From Streptomyces megasporus (GTDB lineage Bacteria > Actinomycetota > Actinomycetes > Streptomycetales > Streptomycetaceae): DNA of 64,000 nt. The stretch spans positions 1-64,000 of the forward strand of contig NZ_JODL01000030.1 in assembly GCF_000718985.1 (NCBI RefSeq). Direction: 5' to 3'. Position numbers and translations under genes: made by a program. The notes below the pieces were generated by a model. The model saw nothing but the letters and a program-made list of their open reading frames with translations. It was not told the origin of the DNA and made no database searches. Below, in pieces: positions 46,487 to 56,316 of this stretch. Position 1 is the first letter of the stretch, and each line of letters starts with the position of its first letter.

Positions 46487-49008
46487 ACACGACGGTGCCC
46501 GACGAGCCGGTGTGGATGCTCCGCGTCAACCCGCTGCGCCGCTCCCGCCTCGGCGACCGGCGGCTCACCGGTCTCCTCGCGGACCTGGTGGACGCCGAAC
46601 GCGCGGTGCGGGCGGCGGCCGACACCTGCTCGGACGTCCTGTACGAACTGGTCGCCGCGGCCGACGACCCCGACGAGCGCGGGCGGCTCATCGCCCTGCG
46701 CCGCGACATCCACAACGACCGGCGCCCCCGTGCCGCGCTCGACCCCGAGCCCGCCGCCGTCGCCCACTGGCGGCAGGTCCGCGAGCACCGCGACGGGCTG
46801 CGGAGCCGGATCGCACAGGAGTACCCGGAGGCGGCCGACCGCGAGCGGACGCGCCTGGCCGAGGTGCTGGGCGACGACGACCTCCGGCGCGCGCTGGCCC
46901 TGGTCGCCCCCGAGGTGGCCGGGTCCGCCGAGCGCTACCGCAGGGCCGCCGCCGGACGGGTGCCGGCCCGGATCCGCAAGACCGAACGGGGCCTGCTCCA
47001 GTACGTCACCCGGGCCATGCTCCGCACCAGCCCGCTGTCCCGGTTCACCGCCGTCGGTCTCGCCCTGCCCGACGAGGACGGCATCGCCCCCGACGCGGTG
47101 CGGTTCGACGGCGCGACCGCCTTCATGGGCCTGGACCGGGTGATGCTCGACTACGTGCTGGGCGGTCTGGAGGCCCGGCCGGGCGACCTGGACCCGCGGA
47201 CGTGGGTGCAACTGCCGCCCACCTCGACCGTCGACCCGGGCAGCGGCAGGCTGTACTTCCTCCGCACCACCGAGCAGGGCGTAAAACGCCTGGCCGCCCC
47301 CCTGAACGGTTCCGTCCGGCCGCTGGTCGAGGCCACCGCCCTGGGACCGCGCCGGGCCGCCGCGGTGGCGGCGGACTTCGCCGCCCGCGCCGGCTGCTCC
47401 CCCCAGGAGGCGCTGAGGGCGGTGGCGAAGTCCGTGAGCGCCGGAATCCTGTGCGTCTGTCACGGCCCCGAGGACGGCGGCGCCGACTTCGAGGACCTGC
47501 TCCACCGACCGGCGTCCGCCGCGGCTCCCCTCCTGGAGGAGATCCGCGGCCTGCTGCCGGCACCGGCGGACGCGCCGCCCGCCGACCGCGAACGCGACCT
47601 GGCCCGGCTGAACTCCGCCCTGAGCCGGCTGAGCCTGGCGGCGGGGCGTCCCGCGCAGATCCTGGTGGAGGAGGACTACGTCGTCCCGCCCGTCCGGGTC
47701 GCCACCTCGGCCTGGCGGACCCGGTTGGACGACCTGGCCGCCGGGGTCGGGCTCCTCTCCGTCTTCGACCGGATGCACGACGTGCGGGCGCTGCTGAGCG
47801 CGGTGTTCACCGAGCGGTTCGGCGCGGGCGCCGAGGTGTCCCTGATCGAACACGCGGCGGACCTCGTCGGCGAGGTGTACCGCAGGGGCGGCGACTACGA
47901 CGGCACGGTCGCGGCCGGCACCGGCCCCGCCGACGGGTCCCTGGACCGGCTGCAGGACCTGCGGCGCCGGATCACCGAGGCCCTGGGCGCCGAACTGGAC
48001 CGGGCCGCCGAGCGCGGCGAGGACCTCGTCCTCACCGCCGCCGACGCCGCCGACCTCACCGCCGGCCTGCCCGACCGCTTCCGGCAGGGTCCGCTGGCGT
48101 ACGGCGTGCTGGTCCAGCCGTGGCGGGACCGGCTGGTCTTCAACGACGCGTACGCCGGGCACGGCATGCTCTACGGCCGGTTCCTCGGCTACGACCGCGC
48201 GCTCGGCGGCGACGCCCTGGACCACACGGCGCGGCGGCTCACCGCCCAGTACGGCGCGGACGGCGCCCGGGTCGCCGAGGACCTCGGTCTGCACCGGCTC
48301 AACGTCAACGCCCACGTCCCGGTCCTCGCCGACGGGCTCCGGCCGGACGACTGGTTCCCCCTCCGGCTGGCGCACGATCCCGACACCGACGGCCTCACCA
48401 TCCGCGACGCGGACGGCCGTGACCTGCGGGTGCTCACCCTGGGCGCGGGCCACCCCGAGCTGTTCCCGCCGCCGGTGCGGCTGGCGAGCTGGCTGCTCAG
48501 CGGCGGCCGGCTGTACGAGGACCTGGTCGGCCGCTGGTACGCCGCCGCCGGACGGGACGACCGGCACACCCACCGCTGCCCCCGGCTGTCGGTCGGCTCG
48601 GCGGTGCTCGCCCGGCGCCGCTGGTACGGCGGCCGGGAACTGGCGGACGCCGTGGCGGCCGGTCCCGGCGAACACGACCGGCTGCTGGCCCTCACCGCCT
48701 GGCGCGCCCGCCACGGCGTGCCCGAGGAGGTCGTGCTCAAGACGCCGTTCGACGACGACTACCGGCAGGAGGCCGACACCTCCGGCGAGGACGCGCGGGA
48801 GCACCGCCGTCGCCAGAAGCCGCAGTACGTCGACCTCGCCGGCGCGCTGAACGTCCGCGTGCTGCCCCGGCTGATGGAGCGCCGCAGCGCCGGCTACGTG
48901 GAGGAGGCACTGCCCGGCGTCTCCGACGGCGACCACGCCGTCGAGTGGGTCGTCGAGATCGGCCGTGCTCCCGGCGGCCCGTTCGAGTACGGAGGGAAGA
49001 CCGGATGA
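46483..49008 (+). CDS. LanB-type dehydratase, glutamylation domain (TbtB-like)
   Basis: An 841-residue lantibiotic dehydratase N-terminal domain protein, which uses glutamyl-tRNA to activate Ser/Thr of a precursor peptide for dehydration. Recognisable parts: RNPLRRSRLGDRRLTG-like start, RKTERGLLQYVTRAMLRTSPLSRFTAVGLA (about residues 163-192, in parts), YVVPPVRVATSAWRTRLDDLAAG, and RHGVPEEVVLKTPFDDDYRQEADTSGEDAREHRRRQKPQYVDL near the end. The elimination domain is absent and supplied separately, as in thiopeptide clusters. It overlaps both neighbours by ATGA. Confidence 0.88.
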   Translation: MNTTVPDEPVWMLRVNPLRRSRLGDRRLTGLLADLVDAERAVRAAADTCSDVLYELVAAADDPDERGRLIALRRDIHNDRRPRAALDPEPAAVAHWRQVREHRDGLRSRIAQEYPEAADRERTRLAEVLGDDDLRRALALVAPEVAGSAERYRRAAAGRVPARIRKTERGLLQYVTRAMLRTSPLSRFTAVGLALPDEDGIAPDAVRFDGATAFMGLDRVMLDYVLGGLEARPGDLDPRTWVQLPPTSTVDPGSGRLYFLRTTEQGVKRLAAPLNGSVRPLVEATALGPRRAAAVAADFAARAGCSPQEALRAVAKSVSAGILCVCHGPEDGGADFEDLLHRPASAAAPLLEEIRGLLPAPADAPPADRERDLARLNSALSRLSLAAGRPAQILVEEDYVVPPVRVATSAWRTRLDDLAAGVGLLSVFDRMHDVRALLSAVFTERFGAGAEVSLIEHAADLVGEVYRRGGDYDGTVAAGTGPADGSLDRLQDLRRRITEALGAELDRAAERGEDLVLTAADAADLTAGLPDRFRQGPLAYGVLVQPWRDRLVFNDAYAGHGMLYGRFLGYDRALGGDALDHTARRLTAQYGADGARVAEDLGLHRLNVNAHVPVLADGLRPDDWFPLRLAHDPDTDGLTIRDADGRDLRVLTLGAGHPELFPPPVRLASWLLSGGRLYEDLVGRWYAAAGRDDRHTHRCPRLSVGSAVLARRRWYGGRELADAVAAGPGEHDRLLALTAWRARHGVPEEVVLKTPFDDDYRQEADTSGEDAREHRRRQKPQYVDLAGALNVRVLPRLMERRSAGYVEEALPGVSDGDHAVEWVVEIGRAPGGPFEYGGKTG

Positions 49009-50771
49009 GGATGAAGGCACGGCCGTACCTCCACTACGCGCCGGTACCGGGCGGGGTGTACCTCAGCGGGGCGGGCGCGCAGTTCGCCATGAAGGGCCCG
49101 GAGCTGCTGTTCAAGATCGTCGACGTGTGCGTGCCCCTGCTGGAGGACGGCGCCACCGAGGACGAACTCGTCGCCGCCCTGGGGTCCGAGCGCGCCCGTC
49201 CGGCGGTGCGGAAGGTGACCGACGGGCTGCGCGGCCACGGCATGCTGCTGGACCTGGAACGGCTGACCGTGCCGGAGCCGCCGCGGGAGGTGCGCGAGAG
49301 GCACCCCGAGGCGCTGGCCTGGCTGGAGTCGGTCTCCGACGATCCCTACGCCCTCTTCGAGCGCTTCCGCGACGCGCGGATCCTGCTGTGCGGGCCGTCC
49401 CGGGTCGTGCTGCCCGCCGCCCGCGGCCTGGCCCGGGCGGGCGCCCGGCGGCTGAGGCTGGCGGCGCCCGACGCGGACGCCGTCTCCGCGACCGCGCTGC
49501 GGCTGGGCGCCGAGGTGCTGCCCGTCTCCCCGGAGAGCCTGGTCCGGGCGGCCGGGGACGCCGACGCCGTGCTGTACCACCGGGAGGAGACCGGGGCGGA
49601 CGGGGAGTTCGGGACGGACTGGCTGCCGGAGGGCGTTCCGGTGGTGGCGGTCCGGGCGGTCGGCCCGCTGGTCCTGGCCGGCCCGGTCGTCCGCGATCGG
49701 GGCGCGCGCCGCCTGTGGGCCGACCTGGACGGGCGGGCCCGGCAGTGGGCGACGGCCGAGGACGCCGAGGGCGCCGCCCCGGCCGCGCGGCCCGCGGCGG
49801 ACGCGCTGGCCGGGGCACTCGCCGGCCAGGCACTGTTCGAGGCCCTGACCGAGGGTGCGGTGCCCGGCGAGGCCCACGTCCTGCACGGCGCGGAGGTCGC
49901 GGCCGAGCGGGTGCTCGTCCCGTCCCCCGTGGAGCCCGAGCACCCCCTGCGGGACCTGGCGGACGCCGAGCCCGCCGCCCTGCCGACACCGGAGGAAGCG
50001 GTACGGGCCGTCACCGCCGCCGCGGCTCCCTGGACCGGGCTGTTCGTCCTCGCGGGCGGCGCCGACCTGCCCCAGATGCCGCTCGCGCTGCGGGAGACGG
50101 AGTACCGCGCCGGGCGCACCGGAGGCGTCGCCTCCTGGGGACGGGACCAGCGGGCCGCGACCGTCGCCACCGCGCTGGAGACGCTGCGCGGCCTGGTGCC
50201 TTCGGGGTCCGGGGTCCCCGCCGCGGGCCTGACCGAGGAGCGCTGGCTGCTCGACGGGGTGCTGCGCCTGCTCGTGGCCGACGCCCGCCCCGTGGACGCC
50301 GCCCCGCCGGAGCCGGGGCCGGAGGCGGTCCTCGTCCGGAAGGGCCTGGCGGAGTACGGGGCCGGGGACGTCCGCACCCTGCTGCTGCACGTCCCCGGTG
50401 TGGACTGGCGGCTGTGTCGCGCCGAAGTCGACGGGGCACGGCCGGTCCTGGCCTGGGGCCGGGACGGCGCCGAGGCCGTGCGCGCCGCGCTCGGCACCGC
50501 CCTGGCGGCCGCCCAGGTGCGGCACCTGCGGGGCACGGGCGAGGGCGGCACGGTCCCCCGTGCGGTCCCGGAGGTCCACACGGACGTGCTGGCCACGGCC
50601 GACGGCGCGGCGATCTCCTCGTTGCGCGAGCAGGTCGCCGCGTACGCCGCCGCGACCGGGGTGCGCTACCGGGGCCACTGCCACCGCGCCGACCCCGTCC
50701 TGGGCGAACTCCCGGTCCACTACGGGCCGGTGCGGGTGTACTCCACCGGACGGGAGCGGGCCGATGGCTGA
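49005..50771 (+). CDS. ThiF-like/RRE cyclodehydratase partner (TbtF-like, ocin-ThiF type)
   Basis: A 588-residue protein of the thiazole-bacteriocin maturation family (ocin_ThiF type). The N-terminal 80 residues (PYLHYAPVPGGVYLSGAGAQFAMKGPELLFKIVDVCVPLL, in parts) fit a RiPP recognition element, which binds the leader peptide and presents it to YcaO. The middle is a Rossmann-like region (ARILLCGPSRVVLPAARGLARAGARRLRL). No Cys4 zinc site of true E1 enzymes was noticed. It overlaps the dehydratase (ATGA) and YcaO (8 bases). It is the natural reader of the leader copies at 58.9 and 59.3 kb. Confidence 0.82.
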   Translation: MRMKARPYLHYAPVPGGVYLSGAGAQFAMKGPELLFKIVDVCVPLLEDGATEDELVAALGSERARPAVRKVTDGLRGHGMLLDLERLTVPEPPREVRERHPEALAWLESVSDDPYALFERFRDARILLCGPSRVVLPAARGLARAGARRLRLAAPDADAVSATALRLGAEVLPVSPESLVRAAGDADAVLYHREETGADGEFGTDWLPEGVPVVAVRAVGPLVLAGPVVRDRGARRLWADLDGRARQWATAEDAEGAAPAARPAADALAGALAGQALFEALTEGAVPGEAHVLHGAEVAAERVLVPSPVEPEHPLRDLADAEPAALPTPEEAVRAVTAAAAPWTGLFVLAGGADLPQMPLALRETEYRAGRTGGVASWGRDQRAATVATALETLRGLVPSGSGVPAAGLTEERWLLDGVLRLLVADARPVDAAPPEPGPEAVLVRKGLAEYGAGDVRTLLLHVPGVDWRLCRAEVDGARPVLAWGRDGAEAVRAALGTALAAAQVRHLRGTGEGGTVPRAVPEVHTDVLATADGAAISSLREQVAAYAAATGVRYRGHCHRADPVLGELPVHYGPVRVYSTGRERADG

Positions 50772-52752
50772 CCACCCGCCGGCCGCCGAGGCCGCCGAAA
50801 CCACCGCCGTCGCCACCGCTGTCACCACCGCCGCCGTCGCCGCTGTCGCCGACGGCCTCGACGGTGCGTGGTCCGAGGCGCTCGAACCGCTGCTCCGCAC
50901 CGCTTCGGGCGGGGTGTCCCTGGGCCACGGCTGGGACCTGGAACGGGAACGCGACCACTGGCGGCGCGCCGCCGAGGGACGCACCGAGCACCTGTCGGTG
51001 CGGATCCACGACGACGAGGTGCTCGTCGGGCCGCGCTGGGTCCCGGACACCGACGCGGGCTGCGCGGGCTGCGCCGAGGTACGGGCCCGCGTGGCCGTGA
51101 CCCACCCGTTGGTGGCCGACCTGACGGAGCCCTGCTCCCGGCCCGCCCCCCGCCGTCCGGCGCTGCTCCCGATGCTGACCGCCGCCGCGGAGCACTTGGC
51201 CGAACGCCCACTGCGCCCCGGTGAGCTGTACGCCGTCGGGCGGCGGACCGTCCGCCGCCACCGGGTGGTGCGCGCCTTCGACTGTCCGGTGTGCGCCCCG
51301 GCGCCGGCCGCGCGGGAGGCCGCCGGGCCGGTCCCCTCCCCGCTTCCCCCGCCGCTCCCGGAACCGCTGGTGCTGCGCGACCGTCCCGCGTCCCCCCAGG
51401 ACCCCGTCCGGGGCACCGGCGGCAGCCGCCTGCTGCGGCCGGGCGCGCTCCGCGAGAAGCTGGTCGACCCCCGCTTCGGGCCGGTGCTGGAGGTGGTCCG
51501 CGAGTCCCGCGCCCCGTTCGCGATGAGCATGGCCGCCGCGCTGGAGTCCATCGCCATGGGGTACGGGCGGGCGTTCACCTTCGCCGAGGCCGAGCCGGTC
51601 GCCATCCTGGAGGCGTACGAGCGGATGGCCGGCTTCCCGCACGCCGCCCCGGTCCTCACCGACCTGGCCCACCGGGACATTCGCGACATCGCGCTGGACC
51701 CGCGGACGCTGGGCCGGTACACGCCCGAGCAGCTCGCGCATCCGAGCTGCCGGGTGATGCCCAGTGACCTCGACACCCCGATGGACTGGGTGTGGGGCCA
51801 CGACCTGGACACCGGGGAACCGCTGCTCGTCCCGGCCGACATCGGCTTCTACCAGTACGACTACCGCTACCGGAAGGACCGTTGGGCCGCCCGGGCCGAG
51901 GGCGCCGCGCCCAGACGGCACTTCTTCCACGAGTCCTCCAGCGGCTGCGCGCTGGGCTCCTCCCTGGAGGAGGCGGCCCTCCACTCGCTGCTGGAACTCG
52001 CCGAGCGCGACGCCTTCCTGATCTCCTGGCACCGTGCCCTGCCCCTGCCGTCGATCGACCCGGCCACGGTGACCGATCCGGTCTCCCGCCGACTGCTGGC
52101 ACTGGTGGAGTCCCGCGGTTTTGACGTCCACCTGCTGGTCGCCACACAGGACATCGGGGTGCCGGTGGTCTGGGCGCTGGGGGTCAACCGCACCGGAGGC
52201 TTCCCCGCCACGTTCTCCGCCGCGGGGTCCGGGATCCGCCCGGAGTCCGTGGTGCGCGCCGCCCTGTGGGAGCTGGGGCAGATCGTCACCGATCCCGTCG
52301 AGTGGAGCCGGGCGGAGGCGGAGGCGATGCTGGACGACCCGTGGCGGATCGAGGTGCTCGACGACCACCTCCGGCTCTACACGCTGCCGGAGAGGCGGGA
52401 CCGGGTCACCACCGTGCTCGGCGGCCCCCGGATCGCCCTGGCCGACGCCTTCCCGGGCTGGCCCGAGACGTTGGAGCGGGCCGCGGCGGGCGACGTGCGC
52501 GGCGCGCTGGAGTACGTGCGGGGGCTGTACGCCGCCGCCGGGCTGGACCGCATCGTGCTCGTCGACCAGACCACCCGCGACCACGCCGACCTGGGCACCG
52601 CCGTCGCCAAGGCCGTCGTCCCCGGAATCCTCCCGATGTGCTTCGGCCACGCGCACCAGCGGCTGGTGGGCCTGCCCCGGCTGACCTCCGCGCTGGTCGG
52701 CACCCCCTCGGAGCACGGAAGCGCCCCCTTCGACCCGCATCCGTTCCCCTGA
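50764..52752 (+). CDS. YcaO cyclodehydratase (TOMM, TbtG-like)
   Basis: A 662-residue YcaO enzyme that makes azolines from Cys (and Ser/Thr) in an ATP-dependent reaction. An N-terminal part contains Cys pairs (CAGCAEVR, DCPVCAP). The YcaO domain starts near residue 215 (GGSRLLRPGALREKLVDPRFGPVL), with the ATP/Mg-binding acids in FTFAEAEPVAILEAYERM and HSLLELAERDAFLISW. The protein ends in PHPFP, the Pro-rich terminus required for activity in TOMM YcaOs. It overlaps the partner protein by eight bases. Confidence 0.9.
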   Translation: MADHPPAAEAAETTAVATAVTTAAVAAVADGLDGAWSEALEPLLRTASGGVSLGHGWDLERERDHWRRAAEGRTEHLSVRIHDDEVLVGPRWVPDTDAGCAGCAEVRARVAVTHPLVADLTEPCSRPAPRRPALLPMLTAAAEHLAERPLRPGELYAVGRRTVRRHRVVRAFDCPVCAPAPAAREAAGPVPSPLPPPLPEPLVLRDRPASPQDPVRGTGGSRLLRPGALREKLVDPRFGPVLEVVRESRAPFAMSMAAALESIAMGYGRAFTFAEAEPVAILEAYERMAGFPHAAPVLTDLAHRDIRDIALDPRTLGRYTPEQLAHPSCRVMPSDLDTPMDWVWGHDLDTGEPLLVPADIGFYQYDYRYRKDRWAARAEGAAPRRHFFHESSSGCALGSSLEEAALHSLLELAERDAFLISWHRALPLPSIDPATVTDPVSRRLLALVESRGFDVHLLVATQDIGVPVVWALGVNRTGGFPATFSAAGSGIRPESVVRAALWELGQIVTDPVEWSRAEAEAMLDDPWRIEVLDDHLRLYTLPERRDRVTTVLGGPRIALADAFPGWPETLERAAAGDVRGALEYVRGLYAAAGLDRIVLVDQTTRDHADLGTAVAKAVVPGILPMCFGHAHQRLVGLPRLTSALVGTPSEHGSAPFDPHPFP

Positions 52753-52811
52753 CCCCGCCCGGACCCGGCCCGCCCCGACCACACCAGCACCAGCACCAGC
52801 ACGGAGAGCGC

Positions 52812-54377
52812 ATGGAGACCGCACCCGCCCGCAGTGAACGCGCCGGCAGCCCGCTGCCCGACGACGCGGACTTCATGACGCGCGACATGATGTGGTTCGC
52901 CTACGGCAACGGCGCCGACCGGCCGCGCCCGCCCGTCCAGCCCACCGGCCCGCTGTCGGAGACCGAGGTGGACCCCGGGCTGCCGGACGCCGCCCGGTCC
53001 GGCGCCCCGACCGCGCTGCCGCACGGCACGGTCGACCTGCTGGAGGGGATGCCCTTCCCCCACGGCCGGTTCTCCGGCGGCGCGGGCGCGGACCGGCTGG
53101 GGCACGCGCTGGTCGCCGCCTTCGGGGTGCACCGGCGCGAGCCGGAGAACCCGTTCAACGACCACCGCGGCTATCCGTCGGTCCGCGGCAAGTTCCCCGT
53201 CCAGGTCCTCGTCGGCGAGCGGGGGCGCCGGCGGGCGCTCGACGTCTACCGGCACGCCCTGGTCGACCTGGACACGGCGGAGCGGCCGGCGCGTGCGGCC
53301 GGCTCCGGGGTCGAGATCGCGCTGGCCGGCCGCTACACCCGGCTGCCGCCCGTCTACAAGTGGTTCCGCGGCTCGCTGGTCCACCTCGAACTCGGCATCA
53401 ACCTGCGCATGCTGTGCCTGGGCCTGGAACTCTTCGGGCTGCGGGGCCGGCTGCGGCTGCCGGACGCGTCCGCCGAGGAGGCCCTCACCGCGCTCGGGCT
53501 GACCCCGTCGTGGCAGTGGTCGCTGCCGCTCACCGTCGAACTGGACACGGACACGGACCCAGGCGCGGAGGCAGGCACGGGCACGAGCACGGACACGGGC
53601 ACGGACGCGGGCCCGGCCCGGTCCGCGTCCGACAGCGCCGGCGCCGCGACGGGCGGCCCCGACCACGTCCTGGCCGAGGCCCTGGCCGTCAACCGCGCCC
53701 AGGACTTCCGCGAGCCGCCCGCTCCCTTGGGCCCCGCGGTCCCCGCCGCGACGGGCGGACGGGAGCTCTCCTGGGCGGAGCTGCTGTGGCGCCGCACCTC
53801 GGGGCGGATGCCGCGCGGCCTGTACGGGATGAACGGCAGACGGCGGCGGCTGCCCGCCGCGGCCCTGCGCGACGCCGTGGACTGGCTGGCCCTCCCGCCG
53901 CCCGGCGGAACACTGCGCGCCGTGTACGAGTCCCTCCGGATCAGCGGCGTGGTGCAGGCGGTCGACGGCTTCGCCGACGGCGTCCACCGGCTCGTCGACG
54001 GGGAGCTGTCCCCGTACTCCGAGGACCCGACGGCCGCGGCCCGCCTGGAGGAGCACTACGGCTACCCGCTGGCCCCGGGCAACGGCTGCGACGTGCGGCA
54101 CGCCGCCACGATCTGGTTCCTGTCGGTGCGCCCCCGCGAGGTGATGGAACGGTTCGGCCCCGGAGCCTGGTGCGCCGCGCAGTACGCGGCCGGCTGGGCC
54201 GCGCAGGGCCTGTGCCTGGCCGCCGCCGCGCACGGCCTCTACGCCCGTCCCGTGCGGGCGTTCCAGGAGGTGCCGACCCGCCGGATCCTCGGCCTCGACC
54301 CCGACGAAATGATCGTTTTCTCCGTGATCACCGGAACTCCGCGCTACACCGGACCCCTGCTGGACGTGAGACTGTGA
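52812..54377 (+). CDS. SagB-type azoline dehydrogenase (TbtE-like)
   Basis: A 521-residue FMN-dependent nitroreductase-fold enzyme expected to oxidise azolines to azoles. It contains FRGSLVHLELGINLRMLCLGLELFGL (first half) and a second nitroreductase-like half ending RRILGLDPDEMIVFSVITGTPRYTGPLL; AAQYAAGWAAQGLCLAAAAHGL is the usual flavin-contact helix. Residues about 247-283 are a low-complexity Thr/Asp/Gly linker (TDTDPGAEAGTGTSTDTG). ATG at 52812 is preceded by GGAGAG. It overlaps the next gene by GTGA. The 59-base upstream gap contains ACCAGC repeats. Confidence 0.82.
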   Translation: METAPARSERAGSPLPDDADFMTRDMMWFAYGNGADRPRPPVQPTGPLSETEVDPGLPDAARSGAPTALPHGTVDLLEGMPFPHGRFSGGAGADRLGHALVAAFGVHRREPENPFNDHRGYPSVRGKFPVQVLVGERGRRRALDVYRHALVDLDTAERPARAAGSGVEIALAGRYTRLPPVYKWFRGSLVHLELGINLRMLCLGLELFGLRGRLRLPDASAEEALTALGLTPSWQWSLPLTVELDTDTDPGAEAGTGTSTDTGTDAGPARSASDSAGAATGGPDHVLAEALAVNRAQDFREPPAPLGPAVPAATGGRELSWAELLWRRTSGRMPRGLYGMNGRRRRLPAAALRDAVDWLALPPPGGTLRAVYESLRISGVVQAVDGFADGVHRLVDGELSPYSEDPTAAARLEEHYGYPLAPGNGCDVRHAATIWFLSVRPREVMERFGPGAWCAAQYAAGWAAQGLCLAAAAHGLYARPVRAFQEVPTRRILGLDPDEMIVFSVITGTPRYTGPLLDVRL

Positions 54378-55375
54378 CGGACCCCGAACGGACACCACCC
54401 ACCCCGCCTTCCGGTGCCGCCGCCCGCTGGCACGCGTGGCACCTGCACCTGGGCTCCGCCGCGCGGTCGCTGCACGACCGCGTGATCGAGGACGTGATCC
54501 GGCCGACGGTGGCCGAGACCGCGTCGGACCGGCCCTGGTTCTTCATCCGCTACTGGCAGGGCGGCCCTCACCTGCGGCTGCGCGTGGGCGACCTGGACGA
54601 CGCCGGACTCCGGCGGACCGAGCGGCTGCTGCGGGAGCGGCTGGAGACCGCCGGGAAGCTCGCGCCGGACGAGGCGCCGGTGGACCCGGAGGACTACCGC
54701 CGCGAGGCGGAACGGCTGGCGGCGGCCGGGGAGTTGGAGGCCGGCACGCCCGTGGAGGACCTGACGCCGCCCGGGGTCCACCGGCGCTCCTACGAGCCCG
54801 AGTACGAACGCTACGGCGGCCGGGACCTGATGCCCGCCGCGGAACGGCTGTTCCAGCTCTCCAGCGAACTGGTCGCCGGGCTGCTGCCGCGCCTGCCCGA
54901 CCAGCGGTCGCGGGTGCTCGCCGCCCTCCGGGCCACCATGGCCGCCGCGGCCGCCCTGGGCGACGCCGGGGAACAGGCGGCGTACTACGCGCACGCGTAC
55001 CTGATCTGGCGGCAGTGGGGGGCCGCGTTCGGCTACGGCCGGGAACAGCTCGACCAGTTGTGCGGCGTCGGCCGCGGCGGCACGGTCCGCATCCGGATGC
55101 CGGACGACCACGGCCCGTTCGCCGGCTGGCACCGGGCGCTGGCCGAGCACGCGCGGGACGTGCGGCGCGACACCGACACGCACCCCGGGCGCCTGGTGTT
55201 CTCGCACGTCCACATGTTCCACAACCGACTGGGCCTGACCCTGGTGGAGGAGCTCCAGACGTACGCCCGGCTGACCCGGGCCTTTCCCGCCTCCGAACTT
55301 CCCGCCCCCGAATCCTCCGGCCCCGCACCCTCCGGCTCTCCGACATCCCGGCCCGCCGCCGAAGCGGCATCGTAA
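54374..55375 (+). CDS. Thiopeptide-type elimination domain protein (TbtC-like)
   Basis: A 333-residue stand-alone LanB C-terminal-type protein (SpaB_C or thiopeptide-type bacteriocin biosynthesis family). It opens with WHAWHLHLGSAARSLHD, then RPWFFIRYWQGGPHLRLRVGDL, RSYEPEYERYGGRDLMPAAERLF and SHVHMFHNRLGLTLVEE, features of the glutamate-elimination enzymes. It would remove glutamyl groups added by the dehydratase. It could instead be the pyridine synthase, with the gene at 45353 the eliminator. The start GTG overlaps the dehydrogenase stop. The C-terminal tail is Pro/Ser-rich. Confidence 0.75.
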   Translation: MTDPERTPPTPPSGAAARWHAWHLHLGSAARSLHDRVIEDVIRPTVAETASDRPWFFIRYWQGGPHLRLRVGDLDDAGLRRTERLLRERLETAGKLAPDEAPVDPEDYRREAERLAAAGELEAGTPVEDLTPPGVHRRSYEPEYERYGGRDLMPAAERLFQLSSELVAGLLPRLPDQRSRVLAALRATMAAAAALGDAGEQAAYYAHAYLIWRQWGAAFGYGREQLDQLCGVGRGGTVRIRMPDDHGPFAGWHRALAEHARDVRRDTDTHPGRLVFSHVHMFHNRLGLTLVEELQTYARLTRAFPASELPAPESSGPAPSGSPTSRPAAEAAS

Positions 55376-55384
55376 GGAGCGAAC

Positions 55385-56302
55385 ATGACACAGACTTCCC
55401 TCGCCTCGCCGGAGTTGTCCTCCCCGGCCGCGGCCCCGGCGGTGCTGGCCCGCGCCTCGGGCGTCACCCGCCGGTACGGCGACCACACCGCCCTGGACGC
55501 CGTCGACTTCGAGATCCGCCAGGGCGAGCTGCTCGGCCTGCTGGGCCCCAACGGTGCCGGAAAGTCCACGTTGGTCAGCCTGTTGACCGGGTTGAAGCAG
55601 GTGACGTCGGGCCGCTGCGAGCTGTTCGGCGGCGACCCGCGCCGCCCGGAGAACCGGCTGCGGATCGGCGTCACCCCGCAGGAGACCGGCCTGCCGGAGA
55701 CCCTGCGGGTGGCCGAGGTGGTCGACTTCGTGGCGGCCCACTACCCGGACCCGGAGAACCGCGACGAGCTGCTGGAGCGGTTCGGCCTCTCCGCCCTGGC
55801 CCGCCGTCAGACCGGCGGCATGTCGGGGGGCGAGAAGCGCCGTCTGGCCGTGGCGCTGGCCTTCGTGGGCCGCCCGCGGCTGGTGTTCCTCGACGAGCCG
55901 ACGACCGGCCTGGACGTGGAGTCGCGCAAGGCGCTGTGGGACCGGGTGGCCGAGTTCCACGCCGACGGCGGCACCGTCCTGCTGACCAGCCACTACCTGG
56001 AGGAGATCGAGGCGCTGGCCGAGCGCGTGGTGGTGCTGGGCCGAGGCCGGGTGCTCGCCGACGACTCGGTCGACGCGATCCGCGGGCTGGTCCGCGTGCA
56101 CCGGGTCAGCCTGACGGCGGGCGACCTGCCGGAGCTGCCCGGGGTCGTCGGCGAGCACCGCGAGGACGGCCGCGTCCATCTGATGACCGGCGACCCGGAC
56201 CAGTTGGTGCGGGAGCTGGTGAAGCGGGAGGTCGCCTTCTCCGGCCTGGAGATCCGGCCCACATCGCTCGAAGAAGCCTTCCTGACCATCACCGGATCCT
56301 GA
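55385..56302 (+). CDS. ABC transporter ATP-binding protein
   Basis: A 305-residue ATPase with Walker A GLLGPNGAGKSTLV (about residue 58), Q-loop ITPQE-like VTPQETGL, signature MSGGEKRRLAVALAF, Walker B RLVFLDEPTTGLD and H-loop TSHYLEE. The C-terminal part resembles DrrA/NatA-type exporters. AAGGAGCG precedes the ATG. It pairs with the permease 14 bases downstream and probably exports the product or gives self-protection. Confidence 0.93.
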   Translation: MTQTSLASPELSSPAAAPAVLARASGVTRRYGDHTALDAVDFEIRQGELLGLLGPNGAGKSTLVSLLTGLKQVTSGRCELFGGDPRRPENRLRIGVTPQETGLPETLRVAEVVDFVAAHYPDPENRDELLERFGLSALARRQTGGMSGGEKRRLAVALAFVGRPRLVFLDEPTTGLDVESRKALWDRVAEFHADGGTVLLTSHYLEEIEALAERVVVLGRGRVLADDSVDAIRGLVRVHRVSLTAGDLPELPGVVGEHREDGRVHLMTGDPDQLVRELVKREVAFSGLEIRPTSLEEAFLTITGS

Positions 56303-56316
56303 CGAAAGCCGTGACC

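Noticed and set aside
52786..52800. CRISPR-like repeat (ACCAGC units)
   Set aside because: Only three 6-base units without spacers; a simple microsatellite in an intergenic gap.
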